A stretch of DNA of 64,000 bases from Actinoplanes aureus (GCF_015704865.1 NZ_JADQTO010000016.1:151168-215167); one strand, 5' to 3'. Positions 17,381 to 25,693 are shown, counted from the stretch's first letter. Numbers and translations are program-made. Notes: generated by a model from the sequence alone, not told the origin.

Positions 17381-17416
17381 CCCGTTCGGCGCATGACCGG
17401 ACCCGTTCGGCGCATG
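17378..17416 (+). repeat. 18-bp tandem direct repeat upstream of DUF3311/MctP
   Basis: GGACCCGTTCGGCGCATG occurs at 17378-17395 and again at 17399-17416, a 21-base period (two helical turns). The pair ends 72 bases before the DUF3311 start and overlaps the chitinase hairpin, so it may be a regulator site for the permease operon. Confidence 0.6.
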
Positions 17417-17487
17417 GGGGATCGCCCGATCATCCGAACGCTCGTTAGCGTGACGTGAACCACACGCACTGCTGACGAAGGAGTCCC

Positions 17488-17706
17488 ATGGCCGAGCCGG
17501 ATCGTCCGCCGCGTAGCGATAGAAGTCCCTGGAACTGGCTGCTCCTGATTCCGATCGTGGTGCCGCTGCTGACCTTCCTCTACAACCACGACGAGCCGCG
17601 GCTGGCCGGGTTCCCGGTCTTCTACTGGCTCCAGTTCGCCTTCATCCTGCTCGGCGTCGGCACCACCACCGTCGTCTACCAGATGACCAAGCGGAGCCGG
17701 CGATGA
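17488..17706 (+). CDS. DUF3311 small membrane protein
   Basis: This 72-residue protein has two predicted transmembrane helices (WNWLLLIPIVVPLLTFLYN and VFYWLQFAFILLGVGTTTVVY) and a basic C-terminus. DUF3311 proteins sit in front of sodium:solute symporters and probably act as accessory subunits. The ATG has GAAGGAG 6 bases upstream, and its stop overlaps the permease ATG (ATGA, 17703-17706). Confidence 0.85.
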   Translation: MAEPDRPPRSDRSPWNWLLLIPIVVPLLTFLYNHDEPRLAGFPVFYWLQFAFILLGVGTTTVVYQMTKRSRR

Positions 17707-19349
17707 GCGACCACATCACCGAGATCGTCGTCTTCACGTTCCTGTTCCTGCTGGTCAGCGGGATGGGGTTCGTGGCATCCCGATGGCGGGCGCCGAAGGA
17801 CATGGCCCACCTCGACGAGTGGGGGCTGGGCGGGCGCAGCTTCGGCGGCTGGATCACCTGGTTCCTGGTGGGCGGTGACCTGTACACGGCGTACACCTTC
17901 GTCGCGGTGCCGGCGCTGATCTTCGGGGCCGGGGCGGCCGGGTTCTTCGCGGTGCCCTACACCGTGGTCATCTACCCGCTCTTCTTCCTGATCCTGATCC
18001 GGCTCTGGTCGGTGTCGCACCGGCACGGCTTCGTCACGCCGGCCGACTTCGTGCGGACCCGCTTCGAGTCGCCGACGCTCGCGCTGATCGTCGCGATCAC
18101 CGGGATCGTGGCGACCATGCCGTACATCGCGCTCCAGCTGATCGGCATCGAGGCGGTGCTCAAGACGATGGGCGTGACCGGGGAGAGCGCGCTCGCCCGG
18201 CATCTGCCGATCATCATCGCGTTCGCCATCCTGGCCGCGTACACGTACCAGTCCGGGCTGCGGGCGCCGGCGCTCATCGCGTTCGTGAAGGACACGCTGA
18301 TCTACATCGTGATCCTGGTGGCGGTGCTCTACCTGCCCTACAAGCTGGGCGGATGGGGTGCGATCTTCGACGCCGCCGACGCGAAGTTCCAGGCGTCACC
18401 GAACCCGAACGACGGCATCCTGCTGAACGCCAACAACCAGGTCCAGTACTTCACCCTGGCGCTCGGCTCGGCGCTCGCGCTGTTCCTCTACCCGCACAGC
18501 ATCACCGGTGTACTGGCCAGCCGGAACCGCGAAGTGATCAAGCGGAACATGTCGGCGCTGCCCGCGTACAGCCTGCTGCTCGGCCTGATCGCGCTGCTCG
18601 GCTACATGGCGATCTCGGCCGGGGTGAAGCCCCTGCCGGGGTCGAAGCCCGGCAGCGTGGACAGCAACACCGTGGTGCCGCTGCTGTTCGACCAGCAGTT
18701 CCCGTCCTGGTTCGCCGGCGTCGCGTTCGCCGCGATCGGCATCGGCGCGCTGGTGCCCGCCGCGATCATGTCGATCGCCGCGGCGAACCTGTTCACCCGC
18801 AACATCTACAAGGAGTACCTGCGCAAGGACGCCACCCACGCGCAGGAGGCGAACGTCGCCAAGATCACCTCGCTGGTGGTGAAGATCGGTGCGGTGGCCT
18901 GCATCGTCTTCCTGGACCCGCAGTTCTCCATCGACCTGCAGCTCATCGGCGGCGTGATCATCCTGCAAACGGCTCCGGCCGTGGTGATCGGCCTCTACAC
19001 CCGCTGGCTGCACCGGGGTGCGCTGATCGCGGGCTGGGTGGCCGGTATGACGCTCGGGTTCTGGATGCTCTGGCAGATCCCGAACGCCGCCACCGGGCGG
19101 GCGCACTTCGGCGGCTCGGCGTTCCCGCTCAAGGAGTTCGGCTTCGACACCCAGGTGACGATCTACGTCGGCTTCGTGACCGTGCTGGTGAACCTACTGA
19201 TCGCGGTGATCGCCACGTTCATCCTGCGGGCGGCGAAGACGCCCGAGGGCGTGGACGGCACGACGTCGGACGACTACTTCGCCGACGAGGGCGACCCGCG
19301 GATCGAACGCCAGCGGGACACCCCGGTGGAGAACGTCTCGTCGACCTGA
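17703..19349 (+). CDS. Sodium:solute symporter, monocarboxylate uptake permease MctP-like
   Basis: This 548-residue integral membrane transporter of the SSS family has about 13 helices. Recognisable parts are the N-terminal helix with DEWGLGGRSFGGWITWFLVGGDLYTAYTF, AIGIGALVPAAIMSIAAANLFTRNIYKEYL (family core), and a charged cytoplasmic tail. MctP-type permeases import lactate, pyruvate, alanine or related monocarboxylates. It is translationally coupled to DUF3311 and followed by a strong GC-rich hairpin. Confidence 0.88.
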   Translation: MSDHITEIVVFTFLFLLVSGMGFVASRWRAPKDMAHLDEWGLGGRSFGGWITWFLVGGDLYTAYTFVAVPALIFGAGAAGFFAVPYTVVIYPLFFLILIRLWSVSHRHGFVTPADFVRTRFESPTLALIVAITGIVATMPYIALQLIGIEAVLKTMGVTGESALARHLPIIIAFAILAAYTYQSGLRAPALIAFVKDTLIYIVILVAVLYLPYKLGGWGAIFDAADAKFQASPNPNDGILLNANNQVQYFTLALGSALALFLYPHSITGVLASRNREVIKRNMSALPAYSLLLGLIALLGYMAISAGVKPLPGSKPGSVDSNTVVPLLFDQQFPSWFAGVAFAAIGIGALVPAAIMSIAAANLFTRNIYKEYLRKDATHAQEANVAKITSLVVKIGAVACIVFLDPQFSIDLQLIGGVIILQTAPAVVIGLYTRWLHRGALIAGWVAGMTLGFWMLWQIPNAATGRAHFGGSAFPLKEFGFDTQVTIYVGFVTVLVNLLIAVIATFILRAAKTPEGVDGTTSDDYFADEGDPRIERQRDTPVENVSST

Positions 19350-19363
19350 TCGGCCCGGCGCAA

Positions 19364-19390
19364 CGCGGCCGCCGTTTCCCGGCGGCCGCG
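19364..19390 (+). terminator. Terminator hairpin after MctP
   Basis: CGCGGCCGCCG (19364-19374) and CGGCGGCCGCG (19380-19390) form a perfect 11-bp stem with a TTTCC loop, 15 bases after the MctP stop. Confidence 0.7.
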
Positions 19391-19491
19391 CTGCGGCCGT
19401 CCGGGGGCGGCCGGCTCGCGCGGTGGTCGGGGACGGGGTCGGCTTCGGCGGGACGGGCGGTTACGCGTACGCCGGAAAGCGAGTGACCGGA
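19374..19491 (+). repeat. Dispersed intergenic repeat, copy A
   Basis: This segment resembles 42545-42660. The first 20 bases are identical, a second block around TTCGGCGGGACG is identical, and 61 of the first 80 positions match without gaps. Both copies end at the same ACGCGTAC and continue weakly to ACCGGA. Both lie between genes in the same orientation. It overlaps the MctP terminator. Confidence 0.65.
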
Positions 19492-19620
19492 AGCAGACCT
19501 CGGCCGCGGCTTTATCCGGAATCGGAGCAATGCTCGCGTCCCTTCCGCTAGCGTTTGTCTCTGGCGTCGCCTTTGTCGCTCCCGGTGCGGCGCGCTGCCG
19601 CACCCCCGGAGGACCTTGCG

Positions 19621-20322
19621 TTGCCCACCCAGCCGACCCTCACGCAACAGTTCGCCACCGAGTACGCCAAGGGCGCCGTGCCCGGCATGCTGCGTGCCAT
19701 CCGGATCATCAAGCGTGCCAACGGCCTGATCCTCATCGGCGCGCTCACCGCCAGCTACCTGCATCAGGCGCACTACCTGGCCACGCTCGGCGCCGGCATG
19801 TTCGCCTGGATCGTGCCGGCCGTCTTCGACCTGGCCATGCTCTCCATGCTCACGATCACCCAGACCACCGGCATGGCGGTCGACGCCAAACGGGCCGCCA
19901 TGAAGATCCTCGTGGTCGTCGTGACCATCTCCGCGGCGGTCAACTTCGCCGCACCCGGCCCGCTCGGCCTGCGCGCCATCTTCGCCCTCGTGGTCGGCCT
20001 GGTCGCCGGCGTCGAATGGGTCGCTGCCAAGATCCGCCCCGACTTCGCCGCCATCGAGGAACGTGAGGTCTCGGTGATCACCGAGGTGCGGCCCGGCCGC
20101 AAGCTCGACCCCGAGGTGGCCCGGGCCCGCGCGGCCAAGGCCGCAGAGACCCGGCGGGCCAAGCAGGCGGCCAGGGAGGCGGAGGACGCGGCCCGGGCGC
20201 AGGCGGCGCGGGTACGGGCCGCAAGGGCCGCCGAGCGGGCGCGGGTACGGGCGGCCAAGGACGAGCTGGACCAGTTCTTCGATCAGGAGCGCGCTGTGGT
20301 CGGTGCCCACCGTGCGACCTGA
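19621..20322 (+). CDS. DUF2637-like membrane protein with basic coiled-coil tail
   Basis: This 233-residue protein starts at a TTG (19621) with GGAGG 8 bases upstream. It has several hydrophobic segments between about residues 30 and 135 (ANGLILIGALTASYLHQAHYLATLGAGMFAWIVPAVFDLAML, ILVVVVTISAAVNF, AIFALVVGLVAGVEW), which fits the DUF2637 family seen on actinobacterial mobile elements and chromosomes. The C-terminal 80 residues form an Ala/Arg/Lys-rich helix. Function unknown. The TTG start rests on the ribosome site, and an upstream TTG at 19555 is possible. Confidence 0.65.
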   Translation: MPTQPTLTQQFATEYAKGAVPGMLRAIRIIKRANGLILIGALTASYLHQAHYLATLGAGMFAWIVPAVFDLAMLSMLTITQTTGMAVDAKRAAMKILVVVVTISAAVNFAAPGPLGLRAIFALVVGLVAGVEWVAAKIRPDFAAIEEREVSVITEVRPGRKLDPEVARARAAKAAETRRAKQAAREAEDAARAQAARVRAARAAERARVRAAKDELDQFFDQERAVVGAHRAT

Positions 20323-20349
20323 CCGTCGAGAGTCTGCTTGGATAGCTGG

Positions 20350-20652
20350 GTGACGTTCACTGTGACTGACGTGCCCGAACGCGAGCGCTTCGAGGCACGC
20401 GACGAGGCCGGGACGCTCGCCGGCGTGGTCACCTACCAGCTGACCGGCAACATCGTCGTCTACACCCACACCAAGGTCATCCCCGAGTTCGAGGGGCAGG
20501 GACTGGGTTCCCTGCTGGCGCGCGCGGTGATGGACGACGCGCGAACCAAGGAGCGGACCGTCGTGCCGATGTGCCCGTTCCTGAGCGGGTGGCTCGACAA
20601 GCATCCGGAGTACGAGAAGCTCGTCGCCAGGTCCACCCGCCGGGTCAAATAG
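20350..20652 (+). CDS. Small GNAT-like N-acetyltransferase (COG2388 type)
   Basis: This 100-residue compact GNAT domain has FEARDEAGTLAGVVTYQL, YTHTKVIPEFEGQGLGSLLARAVMDDAR (the acetyl-CoA loop reads EGQGLG) and a final LSGWLDKHPEYEKLV. The family acetylates small molecules or protein N-termini; the substrate is unknown. The start is GTG 20350 or TTG 20338. The gene stands alone, 27 bases after the DUF2637-like gene. Confidence 0.75.
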   Translation: MTFTVTDVPERERFEARDEAGTLAGVVTYQLTGNIVVYTHTKVIPEFEGQGLGSLLARAVMDDARTKERTVVPMCPFLSGWLDKHPEYEKLVARSTRRVK

Positions 20653-20661
20653 GGCGACCGG

Positions 20662-21192
20662 TCATTCGTCCGAGATGGTGATCTGGTAATCCTTGCCGCA
20701 GAGGATGTTCATGTCACCGAAATAAACAGCGAGCTGCTCTTTCGTGTCCCGGTCGTAGACCGAAAAACCGATCATGCCCGGTCCTCTGGTTTGATTGACG
20801 TATGGGCCTTTCACGTTTATGTAGCCCTCGCGGTGGGAATAGTCGGGGCTGAGTAAAGATGCCGTCCAGACCGTTTGCGCATCATCCCAATAGGTGCCCC
20901 AATCTTCGAAGTACTCGTAATTTGAGACCCAGGAATGGGACATCTTGAGGTAGACCAGGTAGTCGCCGGAGTAGTCGGCCTTGACGTACGACTGCTTTTT
21001 CCGGCAGCGTGCGGATGCGTTGTTGTTCGTTGTGTATGACCAGTCCCACGTGATATCGCCTTCAGTTGCCCGGCCGGTGGCCGGCGGCGCCGTGGGTAAC
21101 GGCTTCGCCGCGGCCGAGGACGGTGCGGTAAACATCATGCTGACCAGTACGCTGCCGACGAAGGCAACGAGAGGCTTGCTGCGCCGATACAT
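20662..21192 (-). CDS. Secreted protein of unknown function
   Basis: The 176-residue product has a clear signal peptide (MYRRSKPLVAFVGSVLVSMMFTAPSSAAA, cleavage near residue 29). The mature protein is rich in Tyr/Trp and Ser (WDWSYTTNN, SHSWVSNYEYFEDWGTYWDD) and has two Cys, C63 in SARCRKK and one near the end in ILCGKDYQ, that could form a disulfide. The ATG has an AAGGGG site. Its AT content is visibly higher than its neighbours, which suggests transfer. No family recognised. Confidence 0.75.
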   Translation of the reverse strand: MYRRSKPLVAFVGSVLVSMMFTAPSSAAAKPLPTAPPATGRATEGDITWDWSYTTNNNASARCRKKQSYVKADYSGDYLVYLKMSHSWVSNYEYFEDWGTYWDDAQTVWTASLLSPDYSHREGYINVKGPYVNQTRGPGMIGFSVYDRDTKEQLAVYFGDMNILCGKDYQITISDE

Positions 21193-21418
21193 GATTCTTT
21201 CCCCTTCACTGATACTCGGCTCGCTTGGTTCTTGGCCGTCGATTCAGGCGGGCGGATCTGTCCGAGCTCACAAATGGTTCGATGGGTTCAACCACAGCGT
21301 AGGCGAGGGGAATTCGGCGGGTAGGGCCAACCGCCGATCCGGAAAAGGTCGGTCCGCTCGCAGTACCGGTTTGATCTCGGCACGGTAAAACGCACGACTG
21401 CCCGGCTGCGCACAGAGG

Positions 21419-21838
21419 GCGACGGACGAGTCAGCCTGTACGCCGGATTCTGTTCCGGCGACCTTGGTCGCCGGTGGCGGCCATCCATCTCGGCCTGCCG
21501 TTGCCGGCAGGCTCGTGCGGCCTACCCGCAGGCTCGGGCGAGCAGCCCTCGAACGCCTGCGCCGGCCACCGCCTCGCGGCGGGGGCCTTGCTTGGCCTTG
21601 CTCCGGGTGGGGTTTACCTAGCCACCCCGGTCACCCGGGGTGCTGGTGAGCTCTTACCTCACCGTTTCACCCTTACCGGCGCCGCACCGAGGTACGTCGC
21701 CGGCGGTCTGTTTTCTGTGGCACTGTCCCGCGGGTCGCCCCGGGTTGCCGTTAACAACCACCCTGCTCTGTGGAGTCCGGACGTTCCTCGGCGATGCCAG
21801 GGGCACCGACGCGACCGCCCAGCCGACTCGTCCGTCGC
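21419..21838 (-). ncRNA. rnpB: RNase P RNA
   Basis: Read on the minus strand, the sequence carries the bacterial type A RNase P RNA landmarks. There is a 14-bp P1 helix between the two ends (GCGACGGACGAGTC and GACTCGTCCGTCGC). P4 strands follow in the GAGGAACGTCCGGACTCC and ACAGAATCCGGCGTACAG regions, with GGTAAGGGTGAAACGGTGAGGT and AGAGCTCACCAG between them. The length of about 420 nt fits. RNase P removes the 5' leaders of tRNA precursors. Confidence 0.95.
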
Positions 21839-21883
21839 GCCGCCATCTTACGTGTTGCCCGGAGGCGTAGATTCACTCGCACC

Positions 21884-22651
21884 ATGGATCTCACCCACGC
21901 CCTGTTGCTGGTGGCGGCCGGTGTCGCCGCCGGTGCGGTGAACGCGATCGCCGGTGGCGGGTCCCTGATCACGTTTCCCAGCCTGATCGCCGTCGGTCTG
22001 CCGTCCGTGGAAGCGAATGTCACCAATTCGGTGTCGGTGTTTCCGGGTTACGTCTCCAGCGTCGCCGGCAGCCGGGCCGATCTGGCCGGGCAGGGCCGGC
22101 GGGTGCGGGTGACGCTGGCCGCCGTCGTGGCCGGTTGCGCGGCGGGGTGTGCCCTGTTGCTGCTCACCCCGGCCCGGGCGTTCGAGTTGGTGGTCCCGTT
22201 CCTGGTGCTGGGCGCGACCGCGACGCTGGCCTTCCAGGAGCGGCTGCGCGGGCTGGTGGGGCATCCCCGGGCGATGTCGCCGCGCCGGGCGGCGGTGACG
22301 CTGCAACTGGTGGTCTTCGTGGGTGCCGTCTACGGCGGGTATTTCGGGGCGGCGCTCGGCGTCATGTACGTCGCGGCGCTCGCGCTGATCCTCGACGAGC
22401 CGCTGAAGCGGATAAACGCCTTGAAGAACGTGCTGTCCGCCGTGGTCGGGCTGGTCACCCTGGTGGTCTTCGCGATCTTCGGGGAGGTCGACTGGGGTGC
22501 GGTTGCGCTCGTCGCGCCGGCCACCCTGGCCGGCGGGTACGCGGGCGCGCGTCTCGCCCGCCGCCTACCGGCCCGGGTGCTGAAGTACCTCATCGTGACC
22601 TTCGGGACGGCGATCGGCCTGCTCCTGCTCTACCGGGCCGTCATCGCCTAG
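21884..22651 (+). CDS. TauE/SafE family sulfite exporter-like permease
   Basis: This 255-residue membrane protein of the TauE/SafE (DUF81) family starts with the family hallmark GVAAGAVNAIAGGGSLITFPSL and has about eight hydrophobic segments, including the second-half signature VYGGYFGAALGVMYVA. These proteins export sulfite, sulfonates or organic anions. The ATG at 21884 is the start of the homology. It lies just upstream of and divergent from rnpB, and its stop shares a CTAG with the minus-strand VOC pseudogene. Confidence 0.85.
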   Translation: MDLTHALLLVAAGVAAGAVNAIAGGGSLITFPSLIAVGLPSVEANVTNSVSVFPGYVSSVAGSRADLAGQGRRVRVTLAAVVAGCAAGCALLLLTPARAFELVVPFLVLGATATLAFQERLRGLVGHPRAMSPRRAAVTLQLVVFVGAVYGGYFGAALGVMYVAALALILDEPLKRINALKNVLSAVVGLVTLVVFAIFGEVDWGAVALVAPATLAGGYAGARLARRLPARVLKYLIVTFGTAIGLLLLYRAVIA

Positions 22652-22999
22652 AAGTCCGCGGCCGGCGGGTAGGCGCAGAACTCGTTGCCCTCCGGATCGG
22701 CGAGCACCCAGTGCTGTTCACCCGGTCCGGGCGTACTCAGCACCACGGCCCCCGCCGCGACCAGGTCCCCGGGTTCCTGGTCGCGCAGGCGGACGTGCCA
22801 GTGCATGCGGTTGGGTGACGGGCCGCTCGACGGCACGGTGTCGAAGACGATGAAGTCCCACGGGACGGCCCGGCGCCGGATCGATGCGCAGGTGTCCCGG
22901 GCGGAGCCCGCGTAGCGAGCCGGAAAGCACGACGCGCCAGAAGGCGGCCACCCGCAACGGGTCCGTGGCGGCGAGGCTGACGCCCTCGAACCGGCTCAT
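22648..22999 (-). pseudogene. VOC (glyoxalase-like) gene broken by a frameshift
   Basis: Reading begins MSRFEGVSLAATDPLRVAAFW from ATG 22999, a typical VOC start. Around 22870-22940 the homology passes to a different frame, which carries the second half (RMHWHVRLRDQEPGDLVAAGAVV and HWVLADPEGNEFCAYPP) down to the stop at 22648. The two halves are one base out of phase, and about 20-30 residues of the middle of the domain appear missing. A short deletion or a sequencing error would explain it. It is distinct from the intact VOC gene at 45.5 kb. Confidence 0.7.
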
Positions 23000-23052
23000 C
23001 GGCAGGATGTATTTGGACAGCTGCTCGGTAAGCACGCCCCGGCTTACCACCG

Positions 23053-23475
23053 TCAGGCCGGGTCCAATCCTGACCGGCCGGTTGTCCACTCGTTCGGGTT
23101 ACGACGCGGTCCGCCGACGAGACTCATCAGCAGGTCCAGGGCATCCTCTTCGTCGAGGCTGTGCAGGCTGCGGCACGGCAGTGCACGTAGCGGGCCGGGC
23201 GGCTCGGCGGTGTCGAGACAGAGAGTGATCAGCCGGCCGGGCGGTGCCGGGGTTCCGGCGACGTGGCGCCAGTCGTCATCGGTGCCGCGATGTACGGCGG
23301 AGAGCAGTACCAGAACCGGATCGGTGCCGGAAAGCGCGACCGCTATCCGTTGCGCGAAGTCGGAACCGGCGGATTCGAGGTGTACATCGTGCCCGGCGGC
23401 GCGAAGTTCGAGGGCGATCCATTGTGCCCAGGGCTCATCCGGGGCAGCGTGGGAGACGAATATGGGCACGTCCAC
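23053..23475 (-). CDS. TIR-domain protein
   Basis: The 141-residue product is a TIR domain nearly from end to end. Strand 1 and box 1 read VPIFVSHAAPDEPWAQWIALELRAAGHDV, then FAQRIAVALSGTDPVLVLLSAVHR. Bacterial TIR domains act as NADases or adaptors in defence. The usual BB-loop WDWxxG is shortened here, and I see no clear counterpart of the catalytic Glu, so activity is doubtful. The frame is open back to ATG 23571, but a palindrome sits in that extension, so I prefer GTG 23475. No STAND or CHAT partner is adjacent. Confidence 0.6.
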   Translation of the reverse strand: MDVPIFVSHAAPDEPWAQWIALELRAAGHDVHLESAGSDFAQRIAVALSGTDPVLVLLSAVHRGTDDDWRHVAGTPAPPGRLITLCLDTAEPPGPLRALPCRSLHSLDEEDALDLLMSLVGGPRRNPNEWTTGRSGLDPA

Positions 23476-23556
23476 AGCATGGCGGAGGACGCTCCACTGT
23501 GCTCGCCCGGATTCGATGTCCGTCGCTGGAGTGGTGTGAGAATGTGCTCCGTTGAC

Positions 23557-23569
23557 GTGCAACTTGCAC
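23557..23569. promoter_or_regulatory. 13-bp palindrome upstream of the TIR gene
   Basis: GTGCAA-C-TTGCAC has perfect 6-bp arms around a single central base. Its core TGCAACTTGCA (23558-23568) is identical to the core of the palindrome at 11157-11169. It lies upstream of the TIR gene if that starts at 23475, and 106 bases before the GAPDH-like gene. Confidence 0.6.
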
Positions 23570-23674
23570 ACTCATAGTGTCGGTGTTGTGACGGGGGGTA
23601 GGCCTCTGTGTAAACAGGGCACAACCTGGTCATGGGGGAATGCGGACAAACCAGCCGGAGTCGAGGAGCGCTCG

Positions 23675-24733
23675 ATGACCATCGCGATCGGGATCAACGG
23701 ACTCGGGCGGATCGGCCGAAGCTTGACCCGGGTCGTGGCCTCCGCGCCAAATCCGGGCGTGGAGATCGCGGCGGTGAACGACATCGCCTCCACCGAGAAG
23801 CTCGCGTACGGGCTGCGCCGCGACAGCATCCGTGGCTCGTTCCCCGGCACGGTGACCGCTCGAGGTGAGTACCTCGTCGTGAACGACCACGCCATCCGGG
23901 CGTACCACCACGAGCGGCCGGAGCGGATCCCGTGGGCCGAGGAGGGGGTGGACGTCGTCATCGAGGCCACCGGCCTGTTCCGGGCCGGGAGCACCGCGCG
24001 TACCCACATCACGCACGGCGGCGCCCGCAAGGTGGTGATCAGCGCGTCGGCCGACGACCCGGACGCGTTCCTGGTCTTCGGGGCCAACCATGACAGCTAC
24101 GAGCCGGCGGTGCACGACGTGGTATCCCCGGCCTCCTGCGGGGTCAACGCCCTCACCGTGATGGCGAAGGTGCTGCTCGACCGGTTCGGCCTGCGCTCGG
24201 TGAACACCTCGGTGATGCTGGCGACGCAGGGCTGGCAGCGGGTGCAGGACTCGATGGCCGGCACGTCGCGGGACGATCCGCGGCTGGGCCGGGCCACCGG
24301 GGAGAGCATCATTCCGCACAACTACGTGGTCGGTGACCTGGTGCGGGTGGCGCTGCCGGAGATCGGCGAGATGCGGTACAGCTACTACTGCGTGCCCACC
24401 CCGATCGGCTCGCTCGCCGAGCTCTCCGGGCAGACCGACCGGCCGGTGAGCGTCGAGGAGGTCAACCGGGCGATGGCCGAGGCGGCCGCCGGGCCGCTGC
24501 GCGGCATTCTGGCGTACGACCCGGACCCGACCGTGTCGATCGACGTGAAGAACAATCCGGCCTCCTGCCTCTTCGACCCGTCCGGCACGCAGACCACCGC
24601 GGACGGCGGCGTGAAGGTGCGCGGCTGGTTCGACAACGAGTGGGGCTTCTCGAACCGATTACTCGATCTCGCCCGCCTGGTGGGTGAGCGGTTACCAGTT
24701 CCTTCCAGCCGGGTGAGCTGGAGCATCGCCTAG
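23675..24733 (+). CDS. Divergent glyceraldehyde-3-phosphate dehydrogenase homologue
   Basis: This 352-residue protein has the GAPDH fold: GINGLGRIGRSLTRVV for NAD binding, then DVVIEATGLF and HGGARKVVISA, and the C-terminal WFDNEWGFSNRLLDLARLV. The catalytic Cys (residue 155, SPASCGVNAL) is kept, but the surrounding SCTTNCLAP is changed. The catalytic His segment (normally TTVHAYTGDQ) reads TSVMLATQGWQRVQDS with no His in place. It is therefore unlikely to be the main glycolytic enzyme and may use a different substrate or be inactive. The ATG has GAGGAG 8 bases upstream. Confidence 0.82.
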   Translation: MTIAIGINGLGRIGRSLTRVVASAPNPGVEIAAVNDIASTEKLAYGLRRDSIRGSFPGTVTARGEYLVVNDHAIRAYHHERPERIPWAEEGVDVVIEATGLFRAGSTARTHITHGGARKVVISASADDPDAFLVFGANHDSYEPAVHDVVSPASCGVNALTVMAKVLLDRFGLRSVNTSVMLATQGWQRVQDSMAGTSRDDPRLGRATGESIIPHNYVVGDLVRVALPEIGEMRYSYYCVPTPIGSLAELSGQTDRPVSVEEVNRAMAEAAAGPLRGILAYDPDPTVSIDVKNNPASCLFDPSGTQTTADGGVKVRGWFDNEWGFSNRLLDLARLVGERLPVPSSRVSWSIA

Positions 24734-24744
24734 GCTCGGAACCG

Positions 24745-25653
24745 ATGATCGACATATCTGACGTGCAGGCCGCCGCCCGCCGTATCGAGGGCCGCGTCCG
24801 GCGTACCCCGGTGCTCGCTGCCGGGCCGGACCGGTGGTTCAAGCTCGAGTTCGCCCAGCACGCCGGGTCCTTCAAGACTCGCGGCATGTTCCATCAGGTC
24901 CTGGCCGGCGACCCGCCGGCGGCCGGCATCGTGGCCGCCTCCGGCGGCAATGCCGGCCTGGCCGCCGCCTACGCGGCCCGCGAACTGGGCGTTGCGGCCG
25001 AGGTCTACGTGCCGGTCACCGCGCCGGCGGTCAAGGTGGCCAAGCTCGGCAAGCTGGGCGCGCGGGTGGTGCAGACCGGATCGGAGTACGCCGAGGCGTA
25101 CGCCGCCGCAGTCGTGCGTGCTGACGAGACCGGTGCCCTGTTCTGCCACGCGTACGACGACCCGGCGATGGTCGCGGGCAACGGCACGCTCGGCCTGGAG
25201 CTGCGCGAACAGCTGCCGGACGGGTTCGACACGGTGCTGGTCGCGGTGGGCGGGGGCGGTCTGATCGCGGGGATGATCGCGGCGCTGCGGAACGACGTAC
25301 GGATCGTCGCCGTCGAGCCGGTGACGTCGTGCGCGCTGCACGCGGCGCTGGCGGCGGGTGAGCCGGTGGACGTGCCGGTCTCCGGGGTGGCCGCCGACTC
25401 GCTGGGCGCGCGGCGGGCCGGGCGGATCGCGTACGAACTGGCCGTCGACGCCGACATCACCTCGGTGCTGGTGCCGGACGAGGCGATCCTGGACGCCCGC
25501 CGGCGACTCTGGGACGACTACCGGATCGTCGTCGAGCACGGCACCGCGGCGGCACAGGCGGCCCTGCTCTGCGGCGCGTACCGGCCGGAGCCGGGGGAGC
25601 GGGTGGCGGTTCTGCTCTGCGGCGCCAACACGGATCCGGCTGATCTGGCCTGA
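24745..25653 (+). CDS. PLP-dependent threonine/serine dehydratase-like enzyme
   Basis: This 302-residue fold-type II PLP enzyme has the lysine motif HAGSFKTRG near residue 45, the substrate loop ASGGNAGLAAAYAARELG, the phosphate-binding glycine loop VGGGGLIAGM and a C-terminal LLCGANTDPADL. It belongs to the threonine dehydratase/serine racemase group and lacks the regulatory ACT domain. The likely reaction is deamination of L-Thr or L-Ser, but related ammonia lyases cannot be excluded. It starts 11 bases after the GAPDH-like stop. Confidence 0.82.
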   Translation: MIDISDVQAAARRIEGRVRRTPVLAAGPDRWFKLEFAQHAGSFKTRGMFHQVLAGDPPAAGIVAASGGNAGLAAAYAARELGVAAEVYVPVTAPAVKVAKLGKLGARVVQTGSEYAEAYAAAVVRADETGALFCHAYDDPAMVAGNGTLGLELREQLPDGFDTVLVAVGGGGLIAGMIAALRNDVRIVAVEPVTSCALHAALAAGEPVDVPVSGVAADSLGARRAGRIAYELAVDADITSVLVPDEAILDARRRLWDDYRIVVEHGTAAAQAALLCGAYRPEPGERVAVLLCGANTDPADLA

Positions 25654-25693
25654 ATCACCCGCACGGCGCGGCCGCTTCGGCGAGGCTCGGTTG

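Noticed and set aside
23210..23577. Plus-strand frames opposite the TIR gene
   Set aside because: The minus strand shows a TIR domain with consistent motifs; the plus frames are shadows.
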